Positions 1 to 9,380 are shown, counted from the stretch's first letter. The stretch: 17,159 nt of DNA from Jimgerdemannia flammicorona (GCA_003990745.1 RBNI01002920.1:1-17159); one strand, 5' to 3'. Notes: generated from the letters alone by a model not told the origin. Program-made: numbers and translations.

Positions 1-240
1 TATAAATACCCCTCTTATTTCCTCTAAAATAAAGTCAGTCAAGTTCACCTATACACACTTCCTTGCAAGCAATCTAAGAGATAACAAGACAGTTAAAGAT
101 AAGAAGTTTGAGGACTATAAGACCTTGGGAAGGCACTCCAATAAGAACTTGCTTATAACAAACTTGAGTTAGTCTAAGAGATACACCTTGAAGAGAATCT
201 GGCATATTTGAAGGACTCAGTGACCACTATATAACAATAT
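1..240 (+). repeat. possible 3' part of an LTR (core promoter and leader)
   Basis: The window opens with TATAAATACCCCTC followed by a C/T-rich stretch and a less AT-rich 200 bases. This resembles the core promoter, R and U5 regions of fungal LTR retrotransposons. The first CA-type end I can see after it is near 230. No primer binding site could be recognised just downstream and no second copy exists in the window, so this is a weak call. It could equally be a promoter of an unrelated repeat. Confidence 0.2.
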
Positions 241-2306
241 ATAAGTAAGCTTAATGTAATATAATATATTGATTTTATTAACTCTAATTAGCTAAGCAAT
301 TTTACTCACTGATAGGAATAATATTCCTTTAGGCAATTGTATGCTTAAAAGGTATCACTAGTAGAACTGAGATATATTAACTTTATAATATAATATATTT
401 CTTAAATGATTTATTATAAAGTTTTAACAATATATATAATCTAACTTCTTATTAGTTAATAAATTCTAAGAAACTATAAAGTTTAGAAAATATATATTTT
501 GATATGAAAATAATCTGAAAGCTTATGATAAGTTTATTAAGGTAAATAGTAATCAGAAATATCAAATTTAATCATATTTACTTTATTAAAAAATTTTCAT
601 TTTTTTCTATTACTAAAAAGTATCTCAATATACTATAATATACTAGTTCAATAAAGCAAATTATAAGGTGGGAGCAACTATATAGATTGGCTTAAGTCTT
701 TGGTTTCTTTATTAAGTTATAAAATATTTAGTTGTTTACTAAAAATTCTTTGAATAATATAGATAATTTTAGTAGTTTCTCTTAATTAGATAGAATTGGT
801 AGACTTCTCAGATGATGTAAATTTATTACTGAATACAGTTTCTATATAATACAGCAGATTCTCATTTTATTTAAAATCAATTGTTTTTTAAATAATACAA
901 ATAATAACAATTCTTAAAATAGTAGTCAAGTTCTTTATTCAAACATTAGTAGATAATTCAGGCTTTATCTGGCAAGTAGATCAAAAATAGCTGAGTTCTC
1001 AAATTCTGACTTAGTCTGATATATAGACCAAATCAGATCTTCTCTTCTTTATATTGCAAAGTAGGTAGAAGTAAAAAAGAAAAAGAATGCTCATAATCTT
1101 CTAAATAGTGACTATAAAGCAGGTATTTCTCTTAAGTATTACATATAATCCTTTCTGGATTAAGTAGCTTTGGAAGACATATTTCTCAAAGAATATTAGA
1201 CAGACTTTTCTTTTACTTTAGAACTTTTCAGACTAAGGTTTATTTACTCTTATTACTAGTGTATTTATATAGTTGTGATTGCTAATTAGTTGCTATATAA
1301 TAATTTAAGTGTTCTCTCAGAAGACAGATGTTTTTCAGAGCATAGGTATTCTCTTAGAGTATAGGTATATCTTAAATTTACAAAGTATCTCAGATTGTGA
1401 AATTTGTCTAAATTTAGTATATCAGCTATTTAGGTAATAGTAGTATAAAAAGTAACTATATTGGATGTTTTGTATATCATCTAACTATACTACAATATTT
1501 ACTTATTTAATACCAAAGATAGAAAGGATATAGAGACTAAAAAAAGAAGATATATTTGAGGAGAGTATTAGAGATATTATAGAAAATATAGATACGCTTT
1601 TAACTAAAGATTAATGGATTTTTTTGAAAGTTTTGAAAGAAATTTAATGAGAAATTAAAGAGGTAGCTAATAGAGATAGGAAATGAGATCTTACAGAGTA
1701 GTTGATTAGTGAGAAATTATTTCTTAAAATAAGTATATCTGATTTATAATAAGAAGAGTAATAGGTAGATATAATATATAATATTAGAGATTAATTATAC
1801 TATTAAATGTAAATTGAAATTTGGTCTCAAAAGTATTAACTAAAAGACTATAAAGATAAATTAGAGAGTTTGTAAAGAGAAAGTAGTGATGTTTATCAAA
1901 GATTAATAGATTTGAAATAGTATAGCTTGAGTATATAATATGTTAGAGAGCTATTAGGTAAGAGATATTAATAGTAGATTTGTCTTTTTAAATCAGAAAT
2001 ATATATTAATATATATAGTGAAGATATTTAGCAGAAGTTTTAAGAAGAGTTAGATTTGAAAAAATAGAAAACTAATAAGCTATAAGATTAGTAAGAAGAA
2101 GTAAGATTGTAATTTTGATAAATAAATAATTTAAAATGAAATTTATTTTAAGTAGAAAGATATCTCAAAATATTATATTCTCTCTTTTATTATATATATT
2201 ATTTACAATTAGTCTTACTATTAACTAAGAAGAAGAATAACTAGATTGAGAGTAAGTGATATAGTATAAATGTTTGAGACTTTATATATAATATAATTGT
2301 AGTAAT
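1..2306. other. AT-rich, gene-free stretch (probable mutated repeat)
   Basis: This stretch is strongly AT-rich, with dense TAA, TAG and TGA in every frame and no open frame of even about 60 codons. Composition changes along it: about 640-1500 is T-rich and about 1510-2130 is purine-rich on the plus strand. This could reflect opposite coding strands or parts of an older element. If stops are read through, a few pieces around 1090-1240 and 1510-2100 look faintly protein-like (charged, Lys/Glu-rich), but I could not match them to any family. The most economical reading is an old transposon remnant heavily hit by C-to-T and G-to-A change. Ordinary intergenic DNA is also possible. Confidence 0.5.
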
Positions 2307-2431
2307 TATTGGAATAGTAACTCAATATATCAATATATGATTGGTAATTTCATCAATCTTATATTATCTATCAGTAATGTATGAAATATGTGTCCTATAC
2401 AAGTTCAATAAAAATGCCCCTCTTTTCAGCA
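2307..2431 (+). repeat. putative Copia 5' LTR
   Basis: The right end is well placed: the sequence reaches TTTTCAGCA, ending in CA as LTRs do, two bases before the primer site. A CAATAAAA poly(A)-like signal lies about 25 bases before the end. The left end is a guess. TATTGGAATAG at 2307 would be a typical Copia LTR start (TGTTGGAATAG) with one G-to-A change. A length of about 125 bases is short for Copia LTRs, so the true start may lie further left. No 3' LTR is in the window for comparison. Confidence 0.35.
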
Positions 2432-2433
2432 AA

Positions 2434-2448
2434 GGTTATGAGCCCTAC
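2434..2448 (+). other. Copia primer binding site (half-tRNA initiator Met)
   Basis: GGTTATGAGCCCTAC is complementary, save for one base, to the anticodon arm of a fungal initiator tRNA-Met (the CAU anticodon in the context GGGCTCATAACC). Copia and some related elements prime minus-strand DNA from a tRNA(iMet) fragment cut in the anticodon loop, so this internal match, rather than a match to the tRNA 3' end, is the Copia-type signature. It sits two bases after the LTR-like CA end and 61 bases before the DIRS insertion. Confidence 0.7.
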
Positions 2449-2508
2449 TAGTACTATATATATATAGTAAAAAAATAATATTAAAATATATATACCTCAT
2501 AAATACAT

Positions 2509-2726
2509 ACTAAGTATCACTTTGTTCTGGACCATTTCAGAGTTGGTTTCTGACATTCTGAAAGTATTGGCATGCTTTATTTTATCTTAAACATAGGTTT
2601 ATCCATACGAATTTCCTTCTGTCTAAGATATATATGTATGAGACATTTCATGTAAAACATGGTAATAAAAGAACATCTTGACTCCCATAGAGTCTCTTAG
2701 CTATTTTGAAAGCTTGGCAGTTCACC
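2509..2726 (+). repeat. DIRS left inverted terminal repeat
   Basis: From 2529 to about 2726 this is a close inverse match to 8306-8106, interrupted only by scattered transitions and small gaps. Matching blocks include AGTTGGTTTCTG, TTCCTTCTGTCTAAGATATA, GAGACATTTCATGTAAAACA with the following TGGTAATAAAAGAA, and GAAAGCTTGG at the inner end. The outer tip 2509-2530 is not in the right repeat but is matched inversely at 7904-7925 within the internal complementary region. The start is set at the ACT shared with the right end. Confidence 0.85.
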
Positions 2727-2822
2727 TTTTCTCATGACCCACAGAATCTTTTCTTATCATGTTACTATGAGCAATGAACAACTCTTTCAATAACAATAGA
2801 TCATCCTGGCCAAGTGCACCGA
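2727..2822. other. junction segment between DIRS left repeat and antisense LINE
   Basis: About 95 bases lie between the inner edge of the inverted repeat and the codon position matching the end of LINE ORF1. They could be DIRS leader or the start of the LINE ORF1-ORF2 spacer read antisense. There is no T-run, which a LINE poly(A) end in this orientation would leave. Nothing else is recognisable. Confidence 0.4.
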
Positions 2823-5238
2823 GTTACTGTTCCGCCACAATCTCATCTTCCACATTTTTCTGTTCATCCAGAGCTACTAACAATTCTGCACAGTCCTCAC
2901 TATCCACTATCTCCATCGATGCCTGGTGCTCCTCACACACCACCTGTCACTTTGCCAATCCCTTCCGTGGCCCCCACAGATAAGCTGCCCTTTCGTTGGC
3001 AATACCTAAGAGTGTTGCCTCCCTTGCCTCAGTGACCTCATACTCCTCTGCCTCCAGAAGAGCTGCCATCATCTCATCTCTCAACTTCCTCACAACCTCC
3101 TCCCCTCATAGCACTTGCCCCCAGAATTTCTCAATGATCACCCAAAAATTGATCTCTCCCAGTTCCTCGGCTGCCACATTTTGCAGTGCCCTCAACAGCC
3201 ACTTCTCTCCCTCAACTACCTCTGCTGCCTGTGCCCAATCTTCCTCTCCCTCCATCCTCTCCTCAGTTCGCACAGACTCATCTCAACCATCCTCTGACAC
3301 ATCCTCCAACTCCCCCTCTCCTACCTCGGGAACCCCATACTGGATCTGATTATCATCCACCTTGCCATGTCCACTACCACCTTCTCCAGCCCCTGTCCCC
3401 CACTCTCCTTTGACTTCCCCCCTTGCTGCCCAGTCTCTGCCCAGATGCTAGTGCTTGCTCCAGTGCCTTCCTCTGTAGCCCCTGCCTTTTGACCCCCATC
3501 CAAACTGGCCAGCAAATCCTTCTGCAGCTGTCTCCCCTTTGCCTTCTCCCAGAGCACCTTGTCTATTCACACCTTTCTGCTGTCGATCACCTCCACCACC
3601 ATCCTAGCCTCATAAGCCCTCCAAGCCCTTTGTCTCTTCTCCACTGCCCCCGCCAGGTCCTCAAGCACCTCCAGCAGGTCCTCCTCATCTTCCTCTGACC
3701 CCTTCACCCTCGAAACCTTGCACTCCACTGGGCCCTACTTCAGTGCCACTGGCCAGTCCATAGTCTTCCCAGTATTCTCCATCCCAAACAGCCTCAACTG
3801 GATATCCACATCTCCTGTCCTGAGCTCAGTCCCCTCCCATACCCTGAACCCAATGTCAACCACCTCGCCATACTCCTTCTCCACATCCGTGACCAGCTTC
3901 CTCGCCTCCTCCTTCTTCACCATCAGTATGTCCGCAATCACCAGATGAACCACTCAGGGATCCCTAGCCCCTGCCTTTTGACCCCCATCCAAACTAGCCA
4001 GCAAATCCTTCTGCAGCTGTCTCCACTTCACCTTCTCCCAGAGCACCTTACCATTTGCACCTTCCTGCCCTTGATCACCTCCACCACCATCCTAGCCTCA
4101 TAAGCCCTCTAAGCCCTTTGCCTCTTCTCCACTGCCTCTGCCAGGTCCTCAAGCACCTCTAGCAGGTCCTCCTCATCTTTCTCTGGCCCCTTTACCCTCT
4201 CAACCTTGCACTCCACTGGGCCCCACTTCAGTGCCACTGGCCAGTCCCTAGCCTTCCTGGTATTCTCCATCCCAAACAGCCTCAACCGGATGTCCACATC
4301 TCCTGTCCTGAGCTCAGTCCCCTCCCATACCCTGAACCCAATGTCGAACACCTTGCCATACTCCTTCACCACATCCACGATCAGCTTCCTCACCTCCTTC
4401 TTCTTCACCATCGGCATGTCTGCAATCACCAGATGAACCACTCAGGGATCCCAATACATGCACCTCACTATTGGCACCAAAATCCCTCCAACCACCACAC
4501 CCTTCTTCACTGCCTCCAGTAACAAACCCTCCTCTTCAAACCCCACCTCGACTGCCTCTAGCTTCTTCAAGAACTTAACTGAGGCTGCACCTTTCACCTT
4601 GCTAGCCAGCAGCCCCAGCACCATCTTTGCTGTCACTGCTAAGCCACGGAAACACAGTATGATGGCAACCTCTGATCGAGATTTTTTGAGTAATGGGGCC
4701 ACCATGAGGCCCATCACACCATTAGCCAGGTCCCCTGGTCTCATGCCGCTCCTCTGTCCAGGTCCCCCATCAGCCATCACATCTGGATTTTTTTCCAGAT
4801 TGCCCATCACACTGCCATCAGTAGTCACTGCCCCAGCCACCACACCTCTAGCCTCACTATGCTGACCCCCCAGTGGAGAGGCCTCCTTGCTACTTATGGT
4901 AGCAGACGTCTTCCCCAGCTCCAGCCAGCCATCTAGCCCAGTCGCCTGCTTTCCCATCCTGACTTTATCTGCGAAGGTCATCCTCCCTCCCCCCTGTGGC
5001 CTTGTACCTTCTCTGCCACCCCCCCCAGCCCCACATCCCCTCATCGAAGCACTCGGCATGCCAATACCAGCACCTTGACCCCCCCCCACATATTGCCAGT
5101 CAAAGGCACTGGGGTTCCCCTGCCTAGTACGCTCACCAGAATGCATGTTGCTTGCCATATTGATAGCACCAATACTTGAAAACATTGTCAAAAGTTTGTC
5201 TGAGTCTTGTGTCACCTGAATGGTACTGGTGAAAGGAT
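2823..5238 (-). pseudogene. LINE ORF1 (antisense copy inside DIRS), broken
   Basis: Read on the minus strand from 5238 to 2823, this matches the ORF1 of the plus-strand LINE (11330-13383) from end to end. Shared blocks include QYVG near the start, FADKV versus FVDKV, GLMVAPLLKKS, VSVKFLK/ASVKFLK, VEVGFE, DIGFRVWEG, TGDVDI and EEDLLE. The first 257 codons (to 4442) are open. One TGA at 4442-4444 separates them from a further 110 in-frame codons. A 488-base tandem duplication then shifts the frame, and the C-terminal part (about 3330-2823) is in several frames and ends at a stop after DEIVAEQ. The N-terminal region is Gly-rich (about residues 40-75). The open frame begins at a GTG, so the true start is unknown; an upstream TAA lies near 5245. 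The ORF1 function is presumably RNA binding, as in other LINEs, but I see no recognised domain. No ORF2 or poly(A) follows. Confidence 0.75.
3476..4453. repeat. tandem duplication of about 488 bases within LINE ORF1
   Basis: Copy A (3476-3964) and copy B (3965-4453) are direct head-to-tail repeats. Both begin TAGCCCCTGCCTTTTGACCC and end GATGAACCACTCAGGGATCCC. The offset is 489 bases at the left edge and 488 at the right, so there is an internal one-base indel. Scattered substitutions separate the copies. Because 488 is not a multiple of three, the duplication puts the downstream part of ORF1 out of frame. It duplicates the region encoding VHLVIAD through the EEDLLEVLEDLA block and beyond. 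Confidence 0.85.
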
Positions 5239-5249
5239 GGCGAGGTTAT

Positions 5250-6800
5250 CTGGAGGCAATTGCACTTCAAGATGGAAGATATCCAGACCCTATGCCATAT
5301 GGTCTGGCCCAGTGACCACCTTGTTAAGATTGATATAAAGAATGCCTACCTACACATTCTCTTAAACCCAGCCAATCAACAGTTCCTCACCTTTCAGTAG
5401 TAGAAGATCAACTAGAAATTCTATGCCATACTATTTGGCCTGTTGTCTGCTCTGTGCATCTGGATGAAGATGATGGTGGTGGTTCTGGAGCCTCTCTGTG
5501 CAAGGGGCATCTGGCTCACCTATTACATCAATGATATTTATCTCCTGGCCTCTATGAGGAATGAAGCACTTCAATATAGGAGGATCATTCACAACTATCT
5601 GGAGACATTGGGCTTTCTTCTACATTCAATGAAATGAATATTGGAACCCATGCAGCAACAGATGTTCCTGGGGTTCCTAGTCGATACCATCAATATGGAA
5701 CTCCACTTACCCAAGTAAAGGTATGCAAGATCCACAAGGAAACTGCATCCCTCCTCTGCCTGCCAACTGCAATCCCTATATGTAAGGTGGTATCACTAGT
5801 TGGTCTTTGCAACTCTACAGCACAGGTGATCTTTCTGGCCTGGTTTCGAGTATGGTCCCTCATTTGGGACATCTAGGACTCTCTCAATGCCTACAACCAC
5901 AACTGGAACAGTCTCATATTCATCTCTCTAATATCTCAGGAGGACCTCCATTAGTGGTCCCTTGAGCTCTCCAGCTGGAATGGCTGGTCCCTACTTACTG
6001 AATGCCCTGAGGTCATAATCGATATAGATGCCAGTAACCTAGGTTGGGGCTTCAAAATCACTACTTCCATGTCCACCAGCCAAGTGATGTAGCAAGTGAC
6101 AGGTACTTTGACCCCTGTGGAATGATACTGCTCCATCAACTACTATAAACTCAAGACAGTTCTATTCATACTCCAGATCAACAACCACCATTGGGAGGGC
6201 CATATGGTCCTTATTTAGACAGACAACATGATCATGAGGGCTTTCATCAACAAGCAAGGGGGCTCTCTCCTCCACCTGAATGAGATCACTGTCAAGATAC
6301 ACTACATCTGTATGATGAGGAGGATACACCTCTTTGCCGAATATATCCCCAGGATCGAAAACATACATGCTGATTTTCTGAGCCATATCTGCCCCAGCCC
6401 AGATGAATGGCAACTCAACCTGATGATATTCCATCATCTCCTCTATTGGGGTCCCATACACCTGGACCTCTTCACATTATGAACAATGATCCAGACTCTC
6501 CTCTTCTACAGCTAGCAGGCAGACCCCGAGGCCCTGGGCACTGATGCTTTCTAACATCAATGGCTGACCTCCAGTGTTTATACAAACCTGCCATGGATCC
6601 TCCTCAACCGCACACTGTGCAAGGTCAAGGAGAACAGGTGTGCTTGCCTAGTCCTCATTATGCTGTTTTGGCAATGACAGAGCTGGTGGCCCGAACTCCT
6701 GGAAATGGTGACCACTCCCCCCATTCTCCTTCCTTATCATCTCCTGATGACAATGATGATGATAACAATGACATGGATGATACACTGGGATGCCCTGGTA
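5250..6800 (+). pseudogene. DIRS reverse transcriptase / RNase H (5'-truncated, broken)
   Basis: The protein copies element RNA into DNA and removes the RNA strand. The homology begins abruptly at HFKMEDIQT (5263), a motif in the middle of the DIRS RT fingers, so roughly the first third of the RT is missing. KIDIKNAY carries the first catalytic Asp (codon 5332-5334). YIND (5524-5535) stands where YxDD is expected, so one catalytic Asp is Asn (GAT to AAT). FLGFLVDT with M.LHLP follows at 5665. Stops at about 5398-5415 (three) and 5635 interrupt this frame. RNase H follows after a frame change: IDIDASNLGWGF (6021 onward), a VE..SINYYKLK block with the Glu (about 6114), TDNMIMRAFINKQGGS (Asp at 6222) and ENIHADFLSH (Asp at 6372). 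DPEALGTDAF (about 6525) is the conserved DIRS stretch after RNase H. About 6650-6800 encodes an acidic Asp/Asn-rich linker. Confidence 0.85.
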
Positions 6801-6814
6801 TGGTGAATCAGTGG

Positions 6815-7800
6815 CGATCTCCTGATACTGCAGTGCTAGTGCTGCAGGCTTGCAAACTCATCCAGGCCAGCATATGGACATCCTTACACAAGAACTACAA
6901 GTTAGCATACCAACACTTTATCTGTTTGTACTATTAACAATGTATCAATCCCTTATGAGCTTCTACTGAGCAAAGCACTAACTGCTTATCTCAGCTTTTT
7001 AAGGAAGGGATGAGCATGCATCAGCTTCAGAGCATCCATACTGCCATTGGCCGGTAGACCCCCATGATGAACAGTGTTCATTTCTTCAACCTTCTGACCA
7101 TCTCCAGTCTGATCTAGAGTACTGTGAATCTTTGACCCCCTCCCACTAAAGACAAGGCTACCTGATGGGATGTTATCACTCTTATTCAGTGGTTAGCTTT
7201 CCTGGGCCCCTATGACTCCATCCAGCAACATATACTCCATAGTAAGAAAACACACACTCTTCTCACCCTATATACCTCCTGGTGAATGGCAAGTGATTTT
7301 GCAAAATGCTGGATGACTATCAGTTTTTATGGTGACATTAGTGATTGGCCTGCCAAAATGGTCCTGACCACCGATATGACAAAGGAATGTACCCCCAATG
7401 TTATCACCAAGATCTCCTGTCCTATTCCAGCCCTCTTAGAGGATAAGAATATATACCCTATATACTGAGTTTTCCACTGGGCATGTGAGATGGATCCCCT
7501 CTATTCACGGACAAACAGCAACTGCCTGTTCATCAGTATGTGCTCTCTCCATCACAACCTTATATCTGACTGTCTTTGAAATTGGTTTTCTGAATGCATA
7601 GTGGCTATGGAAATTGATCTGGTTCATCGCCCTTACTCTATTCAGGCTGAATCCTCTACCAAAGCCCTGGAAGGAGGTATACCCATCGACGAAGTCCTCG
7701 AGAGCAGTAATTGGAGTTCCAAAACTATGTTTGAACACTACTATCATTTACTACACTGGACACCAGTCCTTTCACAATACACTCAGGCCACTTCTCTTAT
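6815..7800 (+). pseudogene. DIRS tyrosine recombinase, broken
   Basis: In DIRS elements this enzyme integrates circular cDNA using a nucleophilic Tyr. The N-terminal SAM-like part is seen around 6820-6930 (LVLQACKLIQASIWTSLHKNYKLAYQHF). The catalytic core follows in several frames, with stops, for example near 6937, 7054 and 7284. The best part is 7601-7750. There the motif normally read as H-S-x-R is Y-S-I-Q (codons 7634-7645), with both His and Arg lost through single transitions (CAC to TAC, CGG/CGA to CAG/CAA type). IPIDEVLESSNWSSKTMFEHYYH follows and keeps the likely Tyr nucleophile (7739-7741). The N-terminal catalytic Arg region (about 7265-7310, LLTLYTSW..MASDFAK) also appears changed. 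No methyltransferase domain lies between RNase H and this gene. Confidence 0.8.
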
Positions 7801-7903
7801 TTATACGATCTTCAAACACAAGAGTAAAGTTATAGCCATTGATGTACCCCTGGCCAGACACTCTACTCATATCAGATCTACAAACAACCAACTCTGAAAT
7901 TGT
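7801..7903. other. spacer between recombinase and internal complementary region
   Basis: This short stretch follows the recombinase homology. It can be read as a C-terminal tail in the 7601 frame up to the TGA at 7895-7897. No further motif is seen. Confidence 0.4.
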
Positions 7904-8006
7904 CTGGAACAAAGTGATACTTAGTCCTGAATGAATGAGGTGCCATATGTGCTGAAGTCTGTCTCAGACTTTACAAGCTTTGGGAGGACCATGAAGAGTT
8001 GGTTTC
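7904..8006 (+). repeat. DIRS internal complementary region (ICR)
   Basis: Bases 7904-7925 are the inverse complement of the left tip 2509-2530 (about 20 of 22 match). Bases 7923-8006 are the inverse complement of the right end 8373-8288, almost perfect over the inner 48 bases. The two matches overlap in AGT (7923-7925), the complement of the ACT found once at each element end. In DIRS-1 such a region templates circle closure by bringing both cDNA ends together. Its presence at the expected place, just after the recombinase gene, fixes both element ends. Confidence 0.87.
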
Positions 8007-8015
8007 CCACTCATT

Positions 8016-8105
8016 CCTGATCCTTTTTTCATTTTTCTTTTGGTATATTTCATTTTCCTATTTTTAGCTACACTTTACCAGTCAGTTTTTTTCTATATTT
8101 CCCTT
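8016..8105. other. T-rich spacer between ICR and right terminal repeat
   Basis: About 90 bases with runs of T and CT separate the internal complementary region from the right terminal repeat. No reading frame or motif is recognisable. Together with the flanking inverse matches (7923-8006 and 8288-8373), it would form the loop of a long hairpin. Confidence 0.4.
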
Positions 8106-8373
8106 TGGGTTTTCTGGCTCATATACCAAGCTTTCTAGACTAAGGGACTCTGTGAGAGTCAAGATATTCTTTTATTACCATGTTTTACATGAAATGTCTC
8201 ATGCATGTATATCTTAGACAGAAGGAAATTCACATGGATAAACCCATGTTTAAGACAAAATAAAACACACTAATGCTTTCAGGATGGCAGAAACCAACTC
8301 TTCATGGTCCTCCCAAAGCTTGTAAATTCTAGGACAGACTTCAGTGCCTATGGTGCCTCATCTATCTGAGACT
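8106..8373 (-). repeat. DIRS right inverted terminal repeat
   Basis: Bases 8106-8306 are the inverse of the left repeat 2726-2529. The outer part, 8288-8373, matches the internal complementary region inversely. The right repeat extends about 45 bases further outward than the left one, an asymmetry also known in DIRS-1. The end is set at ACT (8371-8373), after which Copia leader sequence resumes. Confidence 0.85.
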
Positions 8374-8391
8374 ATACAATATATACTAGAA

Positions 8392-9380
8392 ATGTCAGAC
8401 AGTCAATCTAGTAATATAAGCAATATGGATATACCTATCATAAGTATTCTAGCAATGAGAGCAGTCTTGTTATAAGCATAAATGCAGCCATCCTAATCTT
8501 CAACAGAAAAGATTATATCATCTGGGCATTCCATATGATGAATCCTCTTGACAAATGTGGCCTGGCAGAGAATATGAAGCTACAAGTACAGATTCAAGAC
8601 TATAACCCTGTAAATGATTATAAAGCATTATGCAAGATCATATTCACATTATCAAACTCACAAATAAAGCTTGTAATGCATACAGACAGAGTCAATGAAG
8701 TATGGAAAGCCCTGTATAATCATTATGTGCAAGCATCTATATTGAATAGATTCCACCTGAAATCTCAGCTATTCAATCTTTGTATGAAGTCTAAAGAGAG
8801 CATCCATGAATATACCAGTTGTATTGATAATTTAGTGAATTAAGTGAATTCCCTCAGCATGTCTATGAATTGTATTAGCAATGAAGATAAGGTTATAGCA
8901 CTCACAAGGGGACTTCCAGATGCATATAATGTTGTCATCACAGTTATGCATGAGAGTAGCAGTCTTTCAGACTAAACCCATATAATAATGAGCCTTATGA
9001 ATGAGAAAATGTATCAAGAAAATGATGCTGAAGAAAACAATAACAAAAGGGAATTCTATGGATTCTATGGACACAATACTAAATGAGGTCAAAAGTGTAT
9101 TCAACAATAAGGCCAATGATCCCAAACTCAAAATCAACAATACAATAGCCAATCAACTAAGTATGATAGCTACTGTGAATACTGCAGTAAGTATAAATAT
9201 AGAAAATACCAATGTTATTGCTGGGAAAATGAAAATAAGTATGGAAACTGGTATTGACAATATGGGAATGGTAGAAAGAACTATTGTAAAAGTGGCAGAA
9301 GCCAGTGTAGCAATGCAAATACTGCTGCAACAACTGATGAAAGTGGTAATCTATTTTTTGTGTAAGCTGCTATTTCTACC
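8392..9380 (+). pseudogene. Copia gag (UBN2 / gag-polypeptide type), broken
   Basis: Gag forms the virus-like particle that packages element RNA. An ATG at 8392 begins MSDSQSSNIS, then the frame is lost near 8470 and resumes in another frame with ILIFNRKDYIIWAFHM. The 8535-8843 stretch has the hallmarks of Copia gag: the ALCKIIFTLS block, VWKALYNHYVQAS, L.SQLFNLCMKSKESIHEYTSCIDNLV. After the TAA at 8841 the homology continues (VIALTRGLPDAYN). A probable zinc knuckle near 9047-9095 survives only in part (FYGFYGHNTK, stop, GQKC); Cys codons seem to have become Tyr (TGT to TAT) and a TGG has become TGA. The gag ATG lies 18 bases after the DIRS right end and is thus cut off from its own leader and primer site. 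Confidence 0.75.

Larger units (their letters stand above)
2509..8373 (+). mobile_element. DIRS-type tyrosine-recombinase retrotransposon with both ends
   Basis: The element is bounded by inverted terminal repeats (2529-2726 and 8106-8306), with an unmatched outer tip at each end (2509-2528 and about 8318-8373). An internal region (7904-8006) is complementary to both tips joined together. The joint shares the trinucleotide ACT, present once at each element end (2509-2511 and 8371-8373). This is the structure described for DIRS-1, whose cDNA is circularised and integrated by a tyrosine recombinase without target duplication. The plus strand carries the RT core, RNase H and tyrosine recombinase in that order. 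Gag and the RT N-terminus are absent; an antisense LINE ORF1 occupies that place. The element lies in the Copia leader, between the primer site and gag. Confidence 0.87.

Noticed and set aside
1..2306. Host gene with introns
   Set aside because: No frame shows sustained coding character, and stops are dense in all frames. No splice-consistent exon series with a recognisable product was seen.
2774..4865. Several plus-strand Ser/Pro-rich open frames
   Set aside because: They lie opposite the G-rich sense strand of the antisense LINE ORF1. Their composition is that expected of its complement, and they lack any known motif.
5213..5215. GTG as start of the 257-codon minus-strand frame
   Set aside because: GTG is not a normal start in eukaryotic nuclear genes. 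Similarity to the other LINE copy continues upstream, so the true start is unknown.
5690..6461. Minus-strand frames opposite DIRS RT/RNase H
   Set aside because: RT and RNase H motifs are clear on the plus strand, and the antisense frames show no family features.
7901..8373. A hairpin MITE or foldback element as explanation of the 7923-8006 / 8288-8373 inverse repeat
   Set aside because: The additional match of 7904-7925 to the far left tip at 2509-2530, and the adjacent recombinase, are explained by a DIRS ICR and not by a foldback element.
2505..8380. Target-site duplication flanking the DIRS element
   Set aside because: Apart from the shared ACT there is no matching direct repeat on the two sides. 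DIRS integration by tyrosine recombinase is not expected to make one.
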